Shown here one piece after another: positions 52,301 through 60,419 of a stretch of 64,000 nucleotides of DNA. Source of the DNA: an uncultured Psychroserpens sp. (GTDB taxonomy: Bacteria; Bacteroidota; Bacteroidia; Flavobacteriales; Flavobacteriaceae); contig CANKZZ010000005.1 in assembly GCA_947488655.1 (NCBI GenBank), positions 310,001 through 374,000 of the forward strand. Direction: 5' to 3'. The notes beneath the pieces were generated by a model. The model had not been told where the DNA came from. It saw only the letters and a list, made by a program, of their open reading frames with translations, and did not search any database. How positions within the stretch are numbered: the first letter of the stretch is position 1; every line of letters starts with the position of its first letter. Made by a program: the position numbers and the translations under genes.

Positions 52301-53006
52301 TACGTCTTTCAATTAGCTTTCTAATTTCAGATATTTTAGAAATTGTTTTCCCCATATATTCCACTTGGCCAGATCTATTATCTTTAAATAGTTTAAAAAG
52401 TATAATTGTAGATGGCTTTTCAAAAAAGCTTTTAGAATCAATAGGTACGCAAAAATGCTCCCACTTAAAATCTAAAAATTCTTGTTTTATAATTGGTGTC
52501 CAATCGGCAATAAAGGACTCCTCTACATCGAGTGTGCTCTCAGATACCTTAAATAGAAATTCATCATAATATGATATCAATGCTAATTGTAATTCATTAT
52601 CAGTAATATTCTCAATACCTTTAGATTTTAATACTTCAAATGCACTCGACTGAGATTTAAACCGCTGAAAATTTATGATTTTACCCATCATGTAATTTAG
52701 GCTATCATTATAGTTGCCTTGTTTAACCTGGTTAAGTAAAAGGTCTGTTGATTCTACTGCTAACTTTGCTTTTTTAAGTTCAATAGATAATGAAATAGAA
52801 TCCTGCACAAGATTATTATCAATTAGTGCAATAATTTCAGATTCAAATAAATTTTTCTTTCTGTTTTCATTCCAATTGTTAATCTGTAGAGCAATTAAAA
52901 TCCCAATAACCACAAGGACGATTTCACCAATGGCATACTTAAAATATTTAGTTGCTTTTCCTTCGGAAATGTAACGTTGCCTTATATGTCTAAAAAATTT
53001 AATCAT
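52293..53006 (-). CDS. DUF6090 family membrane protein, paralogue 2
   Basis: The 237-aa member of the tandem array has the N-terminus MIKFFRHIRQRYISEGKATK, then the shared anchor YAIGEIVLVVIGILIALQIN and NWNENRKKN. The remaining approximately 190 residues are helical and unlike those of the neighbours. The start overlaps the stop of paralogue 1, and its own stop overlaps the start of paralogue 3, each by 4 nt (ATGA). The three genes are thus one translationally coupled unit. The RYISEGK motif is where the TTCCGAAG word (52961) sits; paralogue 3 has F in place of S. Confidence 0.88.
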   Translation of the reverse strand: MIKFFRHIRQRYISEGKATKYFKYAIGEIVLVVIGILIALQINNWNENRKKNLFESEIIALIDNNLVQDSISLSIELKKAKLAVESTDLLLNQVKQGNYNDSLNYMMGKIINFQRFKSQSSAFEVLKSKGIENITDNELQLALISYYDEFLFKVSESTLDVEESFIADWTPIIKQEFLDFKWEHFCVPIDSKSFFEKPSTIILFKLFKDNRSGQVEYMGKTISKISEIRKLIERRKK

Positions 53007-53010
53007 TTTT
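52891..53010. repeat. Direct repeat copy 2 (5' part of DUF6090 paralogue 2)
   Basis: Partner of 52181-52300, about 96% identical by eye. The corresponding part of paralogue 1 (about 53690-53806) is recognisably related but much more diverged at synonymous sites. Confidence 0.85.
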
Positions 53011-53806
53011 TTAATTCTGAAATAATTTGATTTTGTAATTGTATGGCTTTCTGTTTCAAACTTTCATTACCAGATTTTTGAATCTTTGCCAAACCATTTC
53101 TAAAAGCAACATTATTGATAAGTTGAAGCTTAAATTTTGGTTCGTCTAAAGTTTGATTTGAAAACTCAGCTAGCTGAGTGTCATTAACCGTAGAAAATTG
53201 AATAGGAACATGTTTTTGAAATTGTTCTTTCATGCGTTCAGAATAACCTGCATGAGCATAATTTGTAGTATTTATAATATTATGGGCAATTATATTATCA
53301 ATCAAATTTGTATTATTATTTAATGTGTTGCTCGCAAACCTTTGTACTAGTTGATTAAACTCCATTAAGTTTTTTTTCAACTCCTTATTTCTAATAAGGT
53401 TAATTTGTCCTGAGTTTATCATTTCTAAAAGTGTTGTGTTAGCATTTACAAAAGTCCATCTCACAGTCAAATCACTTAATTTTTGATAAATGCTGTCCAT
53501 ATTATGAAATCCTTTTTGGGTTTCGTAATGTGCAATTATATCTGTGCAGTCTTGTATGATAATCTCTTCAAAATCTATATAAATATTTTGAGATTGTATT
53601 TGTACTTCCAAATCTTCTTTTAGGTTTTCTAGGTAGATGATTTCTTGTTGTTTATATTTTCTGTTTTCATTCCAATTGTTAATCTGTAGCGCAATTAAAA
53701 TACCTATAACTACAAGAATAATTTCGCCAATGGCATAGATAAGATATTTCGAAAACTTGTTTTCGGAGAGTAAGCGTTGCCTAAATCGGCGAAGTAATGT
53801 AATCAT
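53003..53806 (-). CDS. DUF6090 family membrane protein, paralogue 1
   Basis: The 267-aa first gene of the tandem array has the N-terminus MITLLRRFRQRLLSENKFSK, then the anchor YAIGEIILVVIGILIALQIN and NWNENRK, then a long helical region (KQQEIIYLENLKEDLEVQIQ). It shares the protein-level DUF6090 head with the other two, but its DNA is clearly more diverged there. The gene is preceded by about 195 nt holding the lpdA terminator. Function is unknown. Confidence 0.88.
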   Translation of the reverse strand: MITLLRRFRQRLLSENKFSKYLIYAIGEIILVVIGILIALQINNWNENRKYKQQEIIYLENLKEDLEVQIQSQNIYIDFEEIIIQDCTDIIAHYETQKGFHNMDSIYQKLSDLTVRWTFVNANTTLLEMINSGQINLIRNKELKKNLMEFNQLVQRFASNTLNNNTNLIDNIIAHNIINTTNYAHAGYSERMKEQFQKHVPIQFSTVNDTQLAEFSNQTLDEPKFKLQLINNVAFRNGLAKIQKSGNESLKQKAIQLQNQIISELKK

Positions 53807-53916
53807 TTACTTTGGTTGGAAAGTAAATCAAGTTGATAACTGTAGAGAGGAGGCTAGTTAACTATATGTGTTTAAAGATATTAAATAGTTACAGATAATT
53901 GAATAAAACAAATAAA

Positions 53917-53959
53917 AAAGCGAACCTTACTAATACAATATTAGTATTTGGTTCGCTTT
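53917..53959 (-). terminator. Rho-independent terminator after lpdA
   Basis: The long hairpin AAAGCGAACC ... GGTTCGCTTT encloses a second stem TACTAATA/TATTAGTA. It is followed by TTTTTTATT on the minus strand and lies about 40 nt past the lpdA stop. Confidence 0.85.
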
Positions 53960-54000
53960 AATAAAAATTAAGATTAACTTTTAAATGCAGTTACTATTTG

Positions 54001-55398
54001 CTAAAAATGTAAAGCAATATCATCTACATCTAATGCTGCTTCTTTGATAGCCTCTGTAAATGTAGGATGCGCATGAGACATACGAGATATATCTTCGGCA
54101 GATGCTCTATACTCCATGGCCACAACAGCTTCAGCAATCATATCTGCTGCTCGAGCTCCAATCATATGAACTCCTAAAATTTCGTCTGTTTTTGCATCTG
54201 CTAGAATTTTTACAAAACCATCAGTATCCATACTTGCTCTACTTCTTCCTAAGGCACGCATAGGAAATTGACCTGTTTTGTAAGCAACACCAGCTTCTTT
54301 TAACTGCTCTTCGGTTTTACCTACAGCAGCAACTTCTGGCCAAGTGTAAACAACACCAGGAATTAAATTGTAATCTATATGTGGTTTTTGACCTGCTAAT
54401 TGCTCTGCAACCAAAACACCTTCTTCTGAGGCTTTGTGAGCCAACATTGTTCCTTTTACCACATCACCAATAGCATAAATATTTTTAGCAGTTGTTTGTA
54501 AGTGTTCATTGGTTTCAACCTGTCCTCTATCTGTTAGTTTAACACCTGCAGCTTCTGCATTTAAACCATCTGTGTAAGGGCTACGACCAACAGCTACGAG
54601 GCAGTAATCTCCTTTAAACTCTACAATCTCTCCTTTTTTGTTTTCGGCTTTTACAATGACTTCATCACCAGAGCGCTCTACAGAGGTTACTTTGTGTGAC
54701 ACATTCATTTTAAATTTTGCCTTTTTAAATACTTTATTAAGCTCTTTAGATAAACCAGCATCCATACCAGCAATGATACGATCCATAAACTCCACAACAG
54801 TTACCTCAGAGCCTAAACGCTTGTATACTTGACCCAGCTCTAAACCAATAACTCCACCTCCAATAACAATTAGATGCTTAGGTATTTCTTTAAGTTTCAA
54901 TGCTTCGGTAGAGGTAATAATTCGTTCTTTATCTAACTTAATAAATGGTAAATTAGATGGCTTAGATCCTGTAGCAATAATGGTGTTTTTTGCTTCAATT
55001 TCGGTTTTATCTTTTCCGTCTATAATAATATGCGTAGCATCTTTAAAGCTACCCAAGCCTTCATAAACATCAATTTTATTTTTCTTCATTAAAAAATCAA
55101 TTCCGCTTGTAGTTTGGTCAACTACAGATTGTTTTCTGGCAATCATTTTTTCTAGATTTACCTTAACGTCTCCAGGAATTTCTATACCATGTTCTTCAAA
55201 ATGCTTAATAGCATCTTCATAATGATGAGATGAGTCTAAAAGCGCTTTACTTGGTATACAGCCTACGTTAAGACACGTACCACCTAGTGTAGAATATTTT
55301 TCAATAATTGCAGTTGTCATGCCTAATTGTGCGCAACGAATTGCTGCTACATATCCACCAGGTCCAGAACCAATTACTGCTACATCGTATGATTTCAT
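54001..55398 (-). CDS. lpdA: Dihydrolipoyl dehydrogenase (E3)
   Basis: The 465-aa FAD enzyme reoxidises dihydrolipoamide of the pyruvate, 2-oxoglutarate and branched-chain dehydrogenase complexes and passes electrons to NAD+. Motifs are FAD-binding IGSGPGGYVAAIRCAQLG (residues 9-26), the redox disulfide GGTCLNVGCIPSK (C42, C47), NAD-binding VIGGGVIGLELGQVYKRLG, YAIGDV, and the C-terminal dimer-interface HAHPTFTEAIKE with active-site H444. Length is typical. It is transcribed alone, with a strong terminator and a plausible -7 element. Confidence 0.97.
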   Translation of the reverse strand: MKSYDVAVIGSGPGGYVAAIRCAQLGMTTAIIEKYSTLGGTCLNVGCIPSKALLDSSHHYEDAIKHFEEHGIEIPGDVKVNLEKMIARKQSVVDQTTSGIDFLMKKNKIDVYEGLGSFKDATHIIIDGKDKTEIEAKNTIIATGSKPSNLPFIKLDKERIITSTEALKLKEIPKHLIVIGGGVIGLELGQVYKRLGSEVTVVEFMDRIIAGMDAGLSKELNKVFKKAKFKMNVSHKVTSVERSGDEVIVKAENKKGEIVEFKGDYCLVAVGRSPYTDGLNAEAAGVKLTDRGQVETNEHLQTTAKNIYAIGDVVKGTMLAHKASEEGVLVAEQLAGQKPHIDYNLIPGVVYTWPEVAAVGKTEEQLKEAGVAYKTGQFPMRALGRSRASMDTDGFVKILADAKTDEILGVHMIGARAADMIAEAVVAMEYRASAEDISRMSHAHPTFTEAIKEAALDVDDIALHF

Positions 55399-55435
55399 AA
55401 GAAAATATTTATCTGTTTTTTAATAATATCGACTA

Positions 55436-55443
55436 CAAAAATA
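55436..55443 (-). promoter_or_regulatory. Putative -7 element TATTTTTG of lpdA
   Basis: On the minus strand TATTTTTG matches TAnnTTTG about 38 nt before the lpdA ATG. A clear -33 TTG is not seen. Confidence 0.35.
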
Positions 55444-55497
55444 CGATTTTGATTTTTGAATTGCGAACCTCATTACTTGTTTTTTCTTCGGAAATAT

Positions 55498-56124
55498 CTA
55501 CGACGGAAAACCTAGCATCTCTCCCATCCCAACCGTAAATAACCAACAACCATAAATGGCATGCTCTATAGAAACTAAAAGTGTAGATTTCGTCTTTTTA
55601 TACGTAAGTGCAAAGAGGATTCCGCCAATAAAAGTTAAAATCATTACAAGCCCATTTTTAAAGAATAAATGCGCTAAAGAAAACAGCATGGCATTGAGTA
55701 AAATAAAGAGAGTTTTATTTTTAAATAAGCCTTGATAGCGTTGAAAAAAAAAGGTGCGATATATTAACTCTTGAGGATATACAGAAAAGAAGCTATAAAA
55801 AAACAATATCATTAACCATAGTAATGGTTTATTTAAAACAACAACATATAAGTTTGGTTTATCTACCAACCACATATAAATGGTGGTTAAAATTGCAATT
55901 AGGATGAGCTGAAAAAACGTCCATTTAAAAAACATTTTCCAATTTAAATGAGGTGCTATTTTAAATTTATTTTTATGAATTCGCAGGAGTACGTAAAGAA
56001 TATATAAAAAGCCTAAAATCCCAATTACCATTTTTATCCAAACAGGATATTCAATTGCAAAACTTATTGGTACTAAAATAAAAATTACAAATAATTCTAA
56101 AAGTTTATAAACGGTAGACTGCAT
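55498..56124 (-). CDS. CPBP-family intramembrane protease-like protein with QE instead of EE
   Basis: The 208-aa protein has about six membrane helices and the CPBP (CAAX protease / bacteriocin-processing) layout. Motif 1 reads YPQELIYRTFFFQRY: Q118-E119-x-x-x-R123 where the family normally has E-E-x-x-x-R. Motif 2 is FSLAHLFF (H152); motif 3 is the C-terminal EHAIYGCWLFTVG. Loss of the first glutamate could weaken or alter proteolysis, or mark a flavobacterial subfamily. A TTCCGAAG word (55486) lies in the gap between this gene and lpdA. Confidence 0.82.
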   Translation of the reverse strand: MQSTVYKLLELFVIFILVPISFAIEYPVWIKMVIGILGFLYILYVLLRIHKNKFKIAPHLNWKMFFKWTFFQLILIAILTTIYMWLVDKPNLYVVVLNKPLLWLMILFFYSFFSVYPQELIYRTFFFQRYQGLFKNKTLFILLNAMLFSLAHLFFKNGLVMILTFIGGILFALTYKKTKSTLLVSIEHAIYGCWLFTVGMGEMLGFPS

Positions 56125-56147
56125 CCTTTAAAGATAATGATAAATAA

Positions 56148-56609
56148 TTACACACTAATGGCTGTAGTGTGCTTTACTTCACTAATCATAAAAGCACTTT
56201 GAGTGCTACCAATATGACTAATAGTAGTTAGTTTTTTAACCATAAATTCTCTAAACTCGTCCATATCTGCGACAATAACTTTGAGTAAATAATCATAGTC
56301 TCCACTAATATGATAACATTCTAAAACCTCTTCTAACTGCTTTACTTCTTTTTCAAATTGCACAACGTAATCTTTTGTGTGTTGTAATAACTTAATACTG
56401 CAAAATGTAACAAAAGCTCTGTCAACCGACTTTTTATCTATAAGTGTAACATATTTGGCAATTATGCCTTCGCGCTCTAATTTTTTAATACGCTCATATA
56501 CTGCTGTAACAGATAAGTTTAACTTACCTGAAAGTTCTTTATTAGTTTGTTTACTATCTTTTTGAAGTAAATGAAGTAATTTTTTATCTATATCATCTAA
56601 TTGAATCAT
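56148..56609 (-). CDS. Lrp/AsnC family transcriptional regulator
   Basis: The 153-aa regulator has an N-terminal winged helix (LDDIDKKLLHLLQKDSKQTN, KLNLSVTAVYERIKKLEREG) and a C-terminal RAM/AsnC ligand domain (VLECYHISGDYDYLLKVIVADM). Such proteins respond to amino acids. It is divergent from the flavin monooxygenase / trans-sulfuration / OsmC run, with 142 nt between starts, the classic place for a regulator of a neighbouring amino-acid pathway. Its effector may therefore be a sulfur amino acid; this is inference. The small membrane protein gene 55498-56124 follows on the same strand after 23 nt. Confidence 0.92.
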   Translation of the reverse strand: MIQLDDIDKKLLHLLQKDSKQTNKELSGKLNLSVTAVYERIKKLEREGIIAKYVTLIDKKSVDRAFVTFCSIKLLQHTKDYVVQFEKEVKQLEEVLECYHISGDYDYLLKVIVADMDEFREFMVKKLTTISHIGSTQSAFMISEVKHTTAISV

Positions 56610-56751
56610 GAGCTCGAAAGATTTTCAGTTTAAAGTATTAAATTTTCACAATCAAAGCAAATATAACTAATATAATAAGCTTTATCAGTTTTATTTTCTA
56701 AACAAATCTATCTATCTTGTTTTTTAATCTAATAAAGAAGACATTTGATTC

Positions 56752-57834
56752 ATGAAAGATTTTATTATTATTGGAGCAGGACAAGCTGGATTATCTATGG
56801 CTTATCATCTTACTCAATTAAAAAAAGATTACATAATAGTTGATGCTAATAGTGAGACAGGTGCACCATGGTTAAAGCGATGGGATTCTTTAAAATTATT
56901 TACACCTACTCAGTTTAACCATTTACCTGGTTTAGATTTCCCATCTAAGAAGGGATACTATCCAGATAAATATGAAGTAGCAGCTTACCTAAAATCATAT
57001 GTTGCAAAATTTAAGATTCCAATACTATTTAATCAAAAAATTACAGCTTTAAAAAAAGAAGATGATCATTTTACTCTAAAGAGAAATTCAAATATGTTTA
57101 AAGCTAGAAATGTAGTGGTTGCTACTGGACCTTTCCATAAACCTTTTACGCCTTCTTTTCATTCTAAAATTTCAGAAGATATTATTCAAATTCATAGTGA
57201 GCATTACAAAAACCCAGAGCAACTGCAAGAAGGTGATGCATTGGTGGTTGGTGCTGGAGATTCTGGTGTTCAAATTTTAAATGAAATTTCAAATACTAAG
57301 AGACAGGTATATTTTTCTGGAGACACAAACATCTCTTCTATTCCTCAAGAAATTTTAGGTAAAACATTATGGTGGTGGTTTAAAAAGATTGGTTTTTTAT
57401 CGGTTAGCAAATTTTCATTTATAGGAAAAAAATTGAGTAAAGGCGGACAACCTATTATTGGCACTGATGTAAAATCTTTGCTAAAAAAAGAAAACGTTAT
57501 TTGTGTTGGCAGGACGTTAGGCGCTAATAATAAAGAATTGCATTTTGAAAAAGGAAACTACAAGAGTATAAAAAATATTATTTGGGCCACAGGATTTAAA
57601 CCAAATTTTGAATGGATTGATGGAGTCACGCTTAATGACGATAAATACCCAAAAAATTATAGAGGTGTTAGCGATATTGAAGGACTTTACTTTTTAGGTC
57701 TCCCTTGGCTTTACACGAGAGGCTCTGCAACTTTGGGTGGTGTAAAAAAGGATGCTAAATTTTTGAGTGATTACATAGAAAAACTAGAAGAAGAACCAAC
57801 ATATAACATGATTTTAAAGAAACAGTTTGCATAA
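56752..57834 (+). CDS. Flavin-containing monooxygenase-like NAD(P)/FAD oxidoreductase
   Basis: The 360-aa enzyme has an N-terminal FAD site GAGQAGLSMAYHL (residues 8-20), a middle ATGPFHKPF (FMO-type ATG motif), an NADPH site VVGAGDSGVQIL (from about residue 166), and a C-terminal WATGFKPNFEWIDG. It resembles YUCCA/CzcO-like monooxygenases, which hydroxylate nitrogen or sulfur atoms or run Baeyer-Villiger oxidations. The gene lies 16 nt before the trans-sulfuration enzyme gene and is divergent from an Lrp regulator, so a sulfur or amine substrate is plausible. No definitive substrate motif is visible. Confidence 0.85.
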   Translation: MKDFIIIGAGQAGLSMAYHLTQLKKDYIIVDANSETGAPWLKRWDSLKLFTPTQFNHLPGLDFPSKKGYYPDKYEVAAYLKSYVAKFKIPILFNQKITALKKEDDHFTLKRNSNMFKARNVVVATGPFHKPFTPSFHSKISEDIIQIHSEHYKNPEQLQEGDALVVGAGDSGVQILNEISNTKRQVYFSGDTNISSIPQEILGKTLWWWFKKIGFLSVSKFSFIGKKLSKGGQPIIGTDVKSLLKKENVICVGRTLGANNKELHFEKGNYKSIKNIIWATGFKPNFEWIDGVTLNDDKYPKNYRGVSDIEGLYFLGLPWLYTRGSATLGGVKKDAKFLSDYIEKLEEEPTYNMILKKQFA

Positions 57835-57850
57835 TTTAATTTTGTAGCAT

Positions 57851-59161
57851 GTGAAAAAAAGTTATCAAGATATTGAAGAAAAAAGAGAGCAAGGTAATAT
57901 TTGGTTTAATGATCTTAAACGTAAACGCTCTCAAGGACCATCGTTACATACAAATAGATATGAGAACTATAAGGAGTCTACCAAATCTATTCATGCTGGC
58001 CAATATGATGATCCAACAACTGGTGCGCTTGGAACTCCCATTTTTCAATGCTCAACATTTTACTTAAATGAGTCGTCTTATGAAGCTATTGAAGAAGGAC
58101 GCGGAAGAGATGAAATGATTTACTCTCGTTATGGCAACCCTTCTCAATGGAGTGTGCAAGAAAAATTGTCTGCTTTAGAAAATGCAGAGAGTTCTATTGT
58201 TTTTTCATCTGGAATGGCTGCTATTTCTACTGCAATACTTGGTATGTTAGATAAGGGAAGTCATATTGTTTCATCCAGAGACATTTACGGTGGGACCTAC
58301 AATTTTTTATATGAAGATTTAGATAAATATGGTATGTCGGTAACTTTTACTTCTCCTACAAATATTGAAGAGATTGAAGGCGCTATACAAGATAACACCA
58401 AAATATTATATTTTGAGTCTTTAACCAATCCGCTCTTAAAAATCGTCCCTTTAGAGGCTATTGTAGCTTTAGGTAAAAAACATAAATTACGTGTAATTAT
58501 AGATAATACATTTTTAACACCTTTTAATATTAAGCCTTTAGATTTAGGTGTAGACTTAGTAGTTAACTCTGCCACTAAATATTTAAATGGTCATTCAGAT
58601 TTAATTGGAGGTACAGTATCTGGTTCTAGAAAATTAGTAGACCGTTTATGGCCTCAAATGCTTAAAAATGGTGGCTCATTAGACCCTCATGCTTGTTTTT
58701 TACTAGAACGAAGCTTAAAAACTTTTGCTTTACGCATGAGAACTCATAACTCAAATGCCATGAGTTTGGCAACATATTTAGAAAATCATAAACACATTAA
58801 AAAAGTATATTATCCTGGTTTAGCTAGTCATAAACAACACGATTTAGCAATTACGCAATTAAAAGGCAAATACTCTGGGATGATTAGTTTTGAAATAGAA
58901 GGTGGAGACTACAACGCACACTCGCTTCTAAAACTGCTTAAATTACCTAAAGAAGCTACAAGCCTTGGTGGTGTAGAGAGCTTAATTTCTTTACCGTATA
59001 ATACCTCACAAGCCTCTTTAACTAAAGAACAACAAAAAGCTATTGGTATAAATGATGGCTTAATACGTTTATCTGTTGGTGTAGAAGATATTGAAGATTT
59101 AATTACAGACTTTGAACAAGCACTAAGTATCATTTTTAAAAAACAACCCAACTATGCTTAA
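57851..59161 (+). CDS. Trans-sulfuration (Cys/Met metabolism) PLP-dependent enzyme
   Basis: The 436-aa protein starts at a GTG; the ATG two bases earlier runs into a stop at once. It has an unusual N-terminal extension of about 45 residues (KSYQDIEEKREQGNIWFNDL) before the family body STKSIHAGQYDDPTTGA. PLP lysine K243 lies in VVNSATKYLNGHSDLIGG; DIYGGTYNFL has G148 where methionine gamma-lyases carry a catalytic cysteine. That points to cystathionine gamma-lyase/synthase or a related enzyme rather than a typical methionine gamma-lyase. It overlaps the OsmC gene by 8 nt. A -7-like TAATTTTG lies at 57837. Confidence 0.88.
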   Translation: MKKSYQDIEEKREQGNIWFNDLKRKRSQGPSLHTNRYENYKESTKSIHAGQYDDPTTGALGTPIFQCSTFYLNESSYEAIEEGRGRDEMIYSRYGNPSQWSVQEKLSALENAESSIVFSSGMAAISTAILGMLDKGSHIVSSRDIYGGTYNFLYEDLDKYGMSVTFTSPTNIEEIEGAIQDNTKILYFESLTNPLLKIVPLEAIVALGKKHKLRVIIDNTFLTPFNIKPLDLGVDLVVNSATKYLNGHSDLIGGTVSGSRKLVDRLWPQMLKNGGSLDPHACFLLERSLKTFALRMRTHNSNAMSLATYLENHKHIKKVYYPGLASHKQHDLAITQLKGKYSGMISFEIEGGDYNAHSLLKLLKLPKEATSLGGVESLISLPYNTSQASLTKEQQKAIGINDGLIRLSVGVEDIEDLITDFEQALSIIFKKQPNYA

Positions 59162-59693
59162 TAATATAAATATTGCAGGTTTAAGCGAATATGCTAATGA
59201 GGTAAAAGAACAAATTAGTGAGGGTAAAGCCTCTTACGGTGTTAAGCTTCACTGGGAAAGTGGAACTAAAACAACTGTATTTACTAAAAACATGGTCTTA
59301 GGTGAACACAAATTAATAAGAGATTTTAAGTTTACTATAGATGAACCAAATGAATTATTAGGTGTAAATAGTGCGCCAAATCCTGCCGAATATATGCTTG
59401 GAGGTATGGCTGGCTGTATGGCTGTAACGTTTATGGCTGGTGCAACTGCAATGAATATTCAAATTAACCAATTACAACTTGAGATTGATGGAGAGCTTGA
59501 TTTACAAGGTTTTTTAGGTTTAGATCCTGATGTGAATCCTGGTTTTCCAGAATTAAAATTTATATTTAATGTGCAAGGTAATGGTACACAAGATCAATAT
59601 GAGAAATTGTTAGAACGGGTAACAAAACACTCTCCTAATTACAATACCATAAAAAATGAGGTAAGATTAATTGGAGATTTGCGAACTGACTAA
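59154..59693 (+). CDS. OsmC-family protein with a single conserved cysteine
   Basis: The 179-aa OsmC-like protein has EYMLGGMAGCMAVTFMAGA with C88. The second cysteine that completes the thiol-peroxidase pair in typical members is replaced by serine in KHSPNYNTI. The protein may therefore bind or transfer a thiol rather than act as a standard two-cysteine peroxidase. The start overlaps the end of the trans-sulfuration enzyme gene by 8 nt, so the two are coupled and probably share a pathway, perhaps handling a reactive sulfur product. Start MLNNINIAG is the only reasonable ATG. Confidence 0.85.
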   Translation: MLNNINIAGLSEYANEVKEQISEGKASYGVKLHWESGTKTTVFTKNMVLGEHKLIRDFKFTIDEPNELLGVNSAPNPAEYMLGGMAGCMAVTFMAGATAMNIQINQLQLEIDGELDLQGFLGLDPDVNPGFPELKFIFNVQGNGTQDQYEKLLERVTKHSPNYNTIKNEVRLIGDLRTD

Positions 59694-59863
59694 AGTATAC
59701 CCAAGACATTTTTTATTCTAATACTTAAGTTGGGTTTATATGCCACAAAAATAATTTATGAGTTTAGTGAAGCTATAAATATAATAGTTGATATTGTAAA
59801 ATGTATAATTCGTAAGAGACAAGAAAAAATTATCATCAAAATACACTGCATTAAAATTGTTTG

Positions 59864-60247
59864 CTATTTATAATTTGCAATTTTGTAAGCAAGCTCAACG
59901 GTTATTTGCTGGACTTGAATTTTAATAGATTTACACTCCTCCCTAAATTTTGGCAATCCAATGTCGTATCTGGATTCTAATTCTGCTAGAAAAGCTAGTG
60001 TTTCTAAGTTTTTTTTAAGTTTCCATTTAATTAAATCCATTGTAGGATTAGGGTCAAATGCATTTTCTATATTGGCTGATTTAATACATGTTACTGTAAT
60101 TGGAGAAACCACTTCAATATCCTGCAAAACAACATTTGATGTCGTTACTGCTAAAAGTCTATTTTTAAAAAATTCTTTAAGTTGATTAAAAAAAGAGTTT
60201 AAAATTATTTTAGTAGAGAAAATTGCGGTGAGATTAAAAGTTAACAT
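59864..60247 (-). CDS. Possible hypothetical 127-aa protein
   Basis: This 127-aa reading frame stands in an otherwise empty stretch (59694-60419). The product has a hydrophobic start, a central SPITVTCIKSANIENAFDPN and a charged helical end (LESRYDIGLPKFREECKSIK). Composition and codon use look coding, but no family was recognised. There is no clear promoter and the opposite strand also has a 74-codon frame. I keep it as a moderate-confidence hypothetical gene. The flanking gaps hold only a loose inverted repeat ACCCAA...TTGGGT near 59700-59735 and AT-rich sequence. Confidence 0.5.
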   Translation of the reverse strand: MLTFNLTAIFSTKIILNSFFNQLKEFFKNRLLAVTTSNVVLQDIEVVSPITVTCIKSANIENAFDPNPTMDLIKWKLKKNLETLAFLAELESRYDIGLPKFREECKSIKIQVQQITVELAYKIANYK

Positions 60248-60419
60248 GTTGATATCTAATAAATTGTTGCTCTTTATTAGACACTCAAGCTAAATTAAGT
60301 CACAAGATTTCGATATAAAGCATATTTTAATGATTAAATAGAGTAAAAATCCGACTAAATGTATTTATTATCAAATCGTTACAGTTATAGAAATTATATG
60401 TTTATATGTCTATATGAAA

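Noticed and set aside
59694-60419. tRNA or small RNA in the sparsely coded stretch
   Set aside because: No cloverleaf, CCA-type end or strong hairpin found; only AT-rich sequence, one loose inverted repeat and the possible 127-codon gene.
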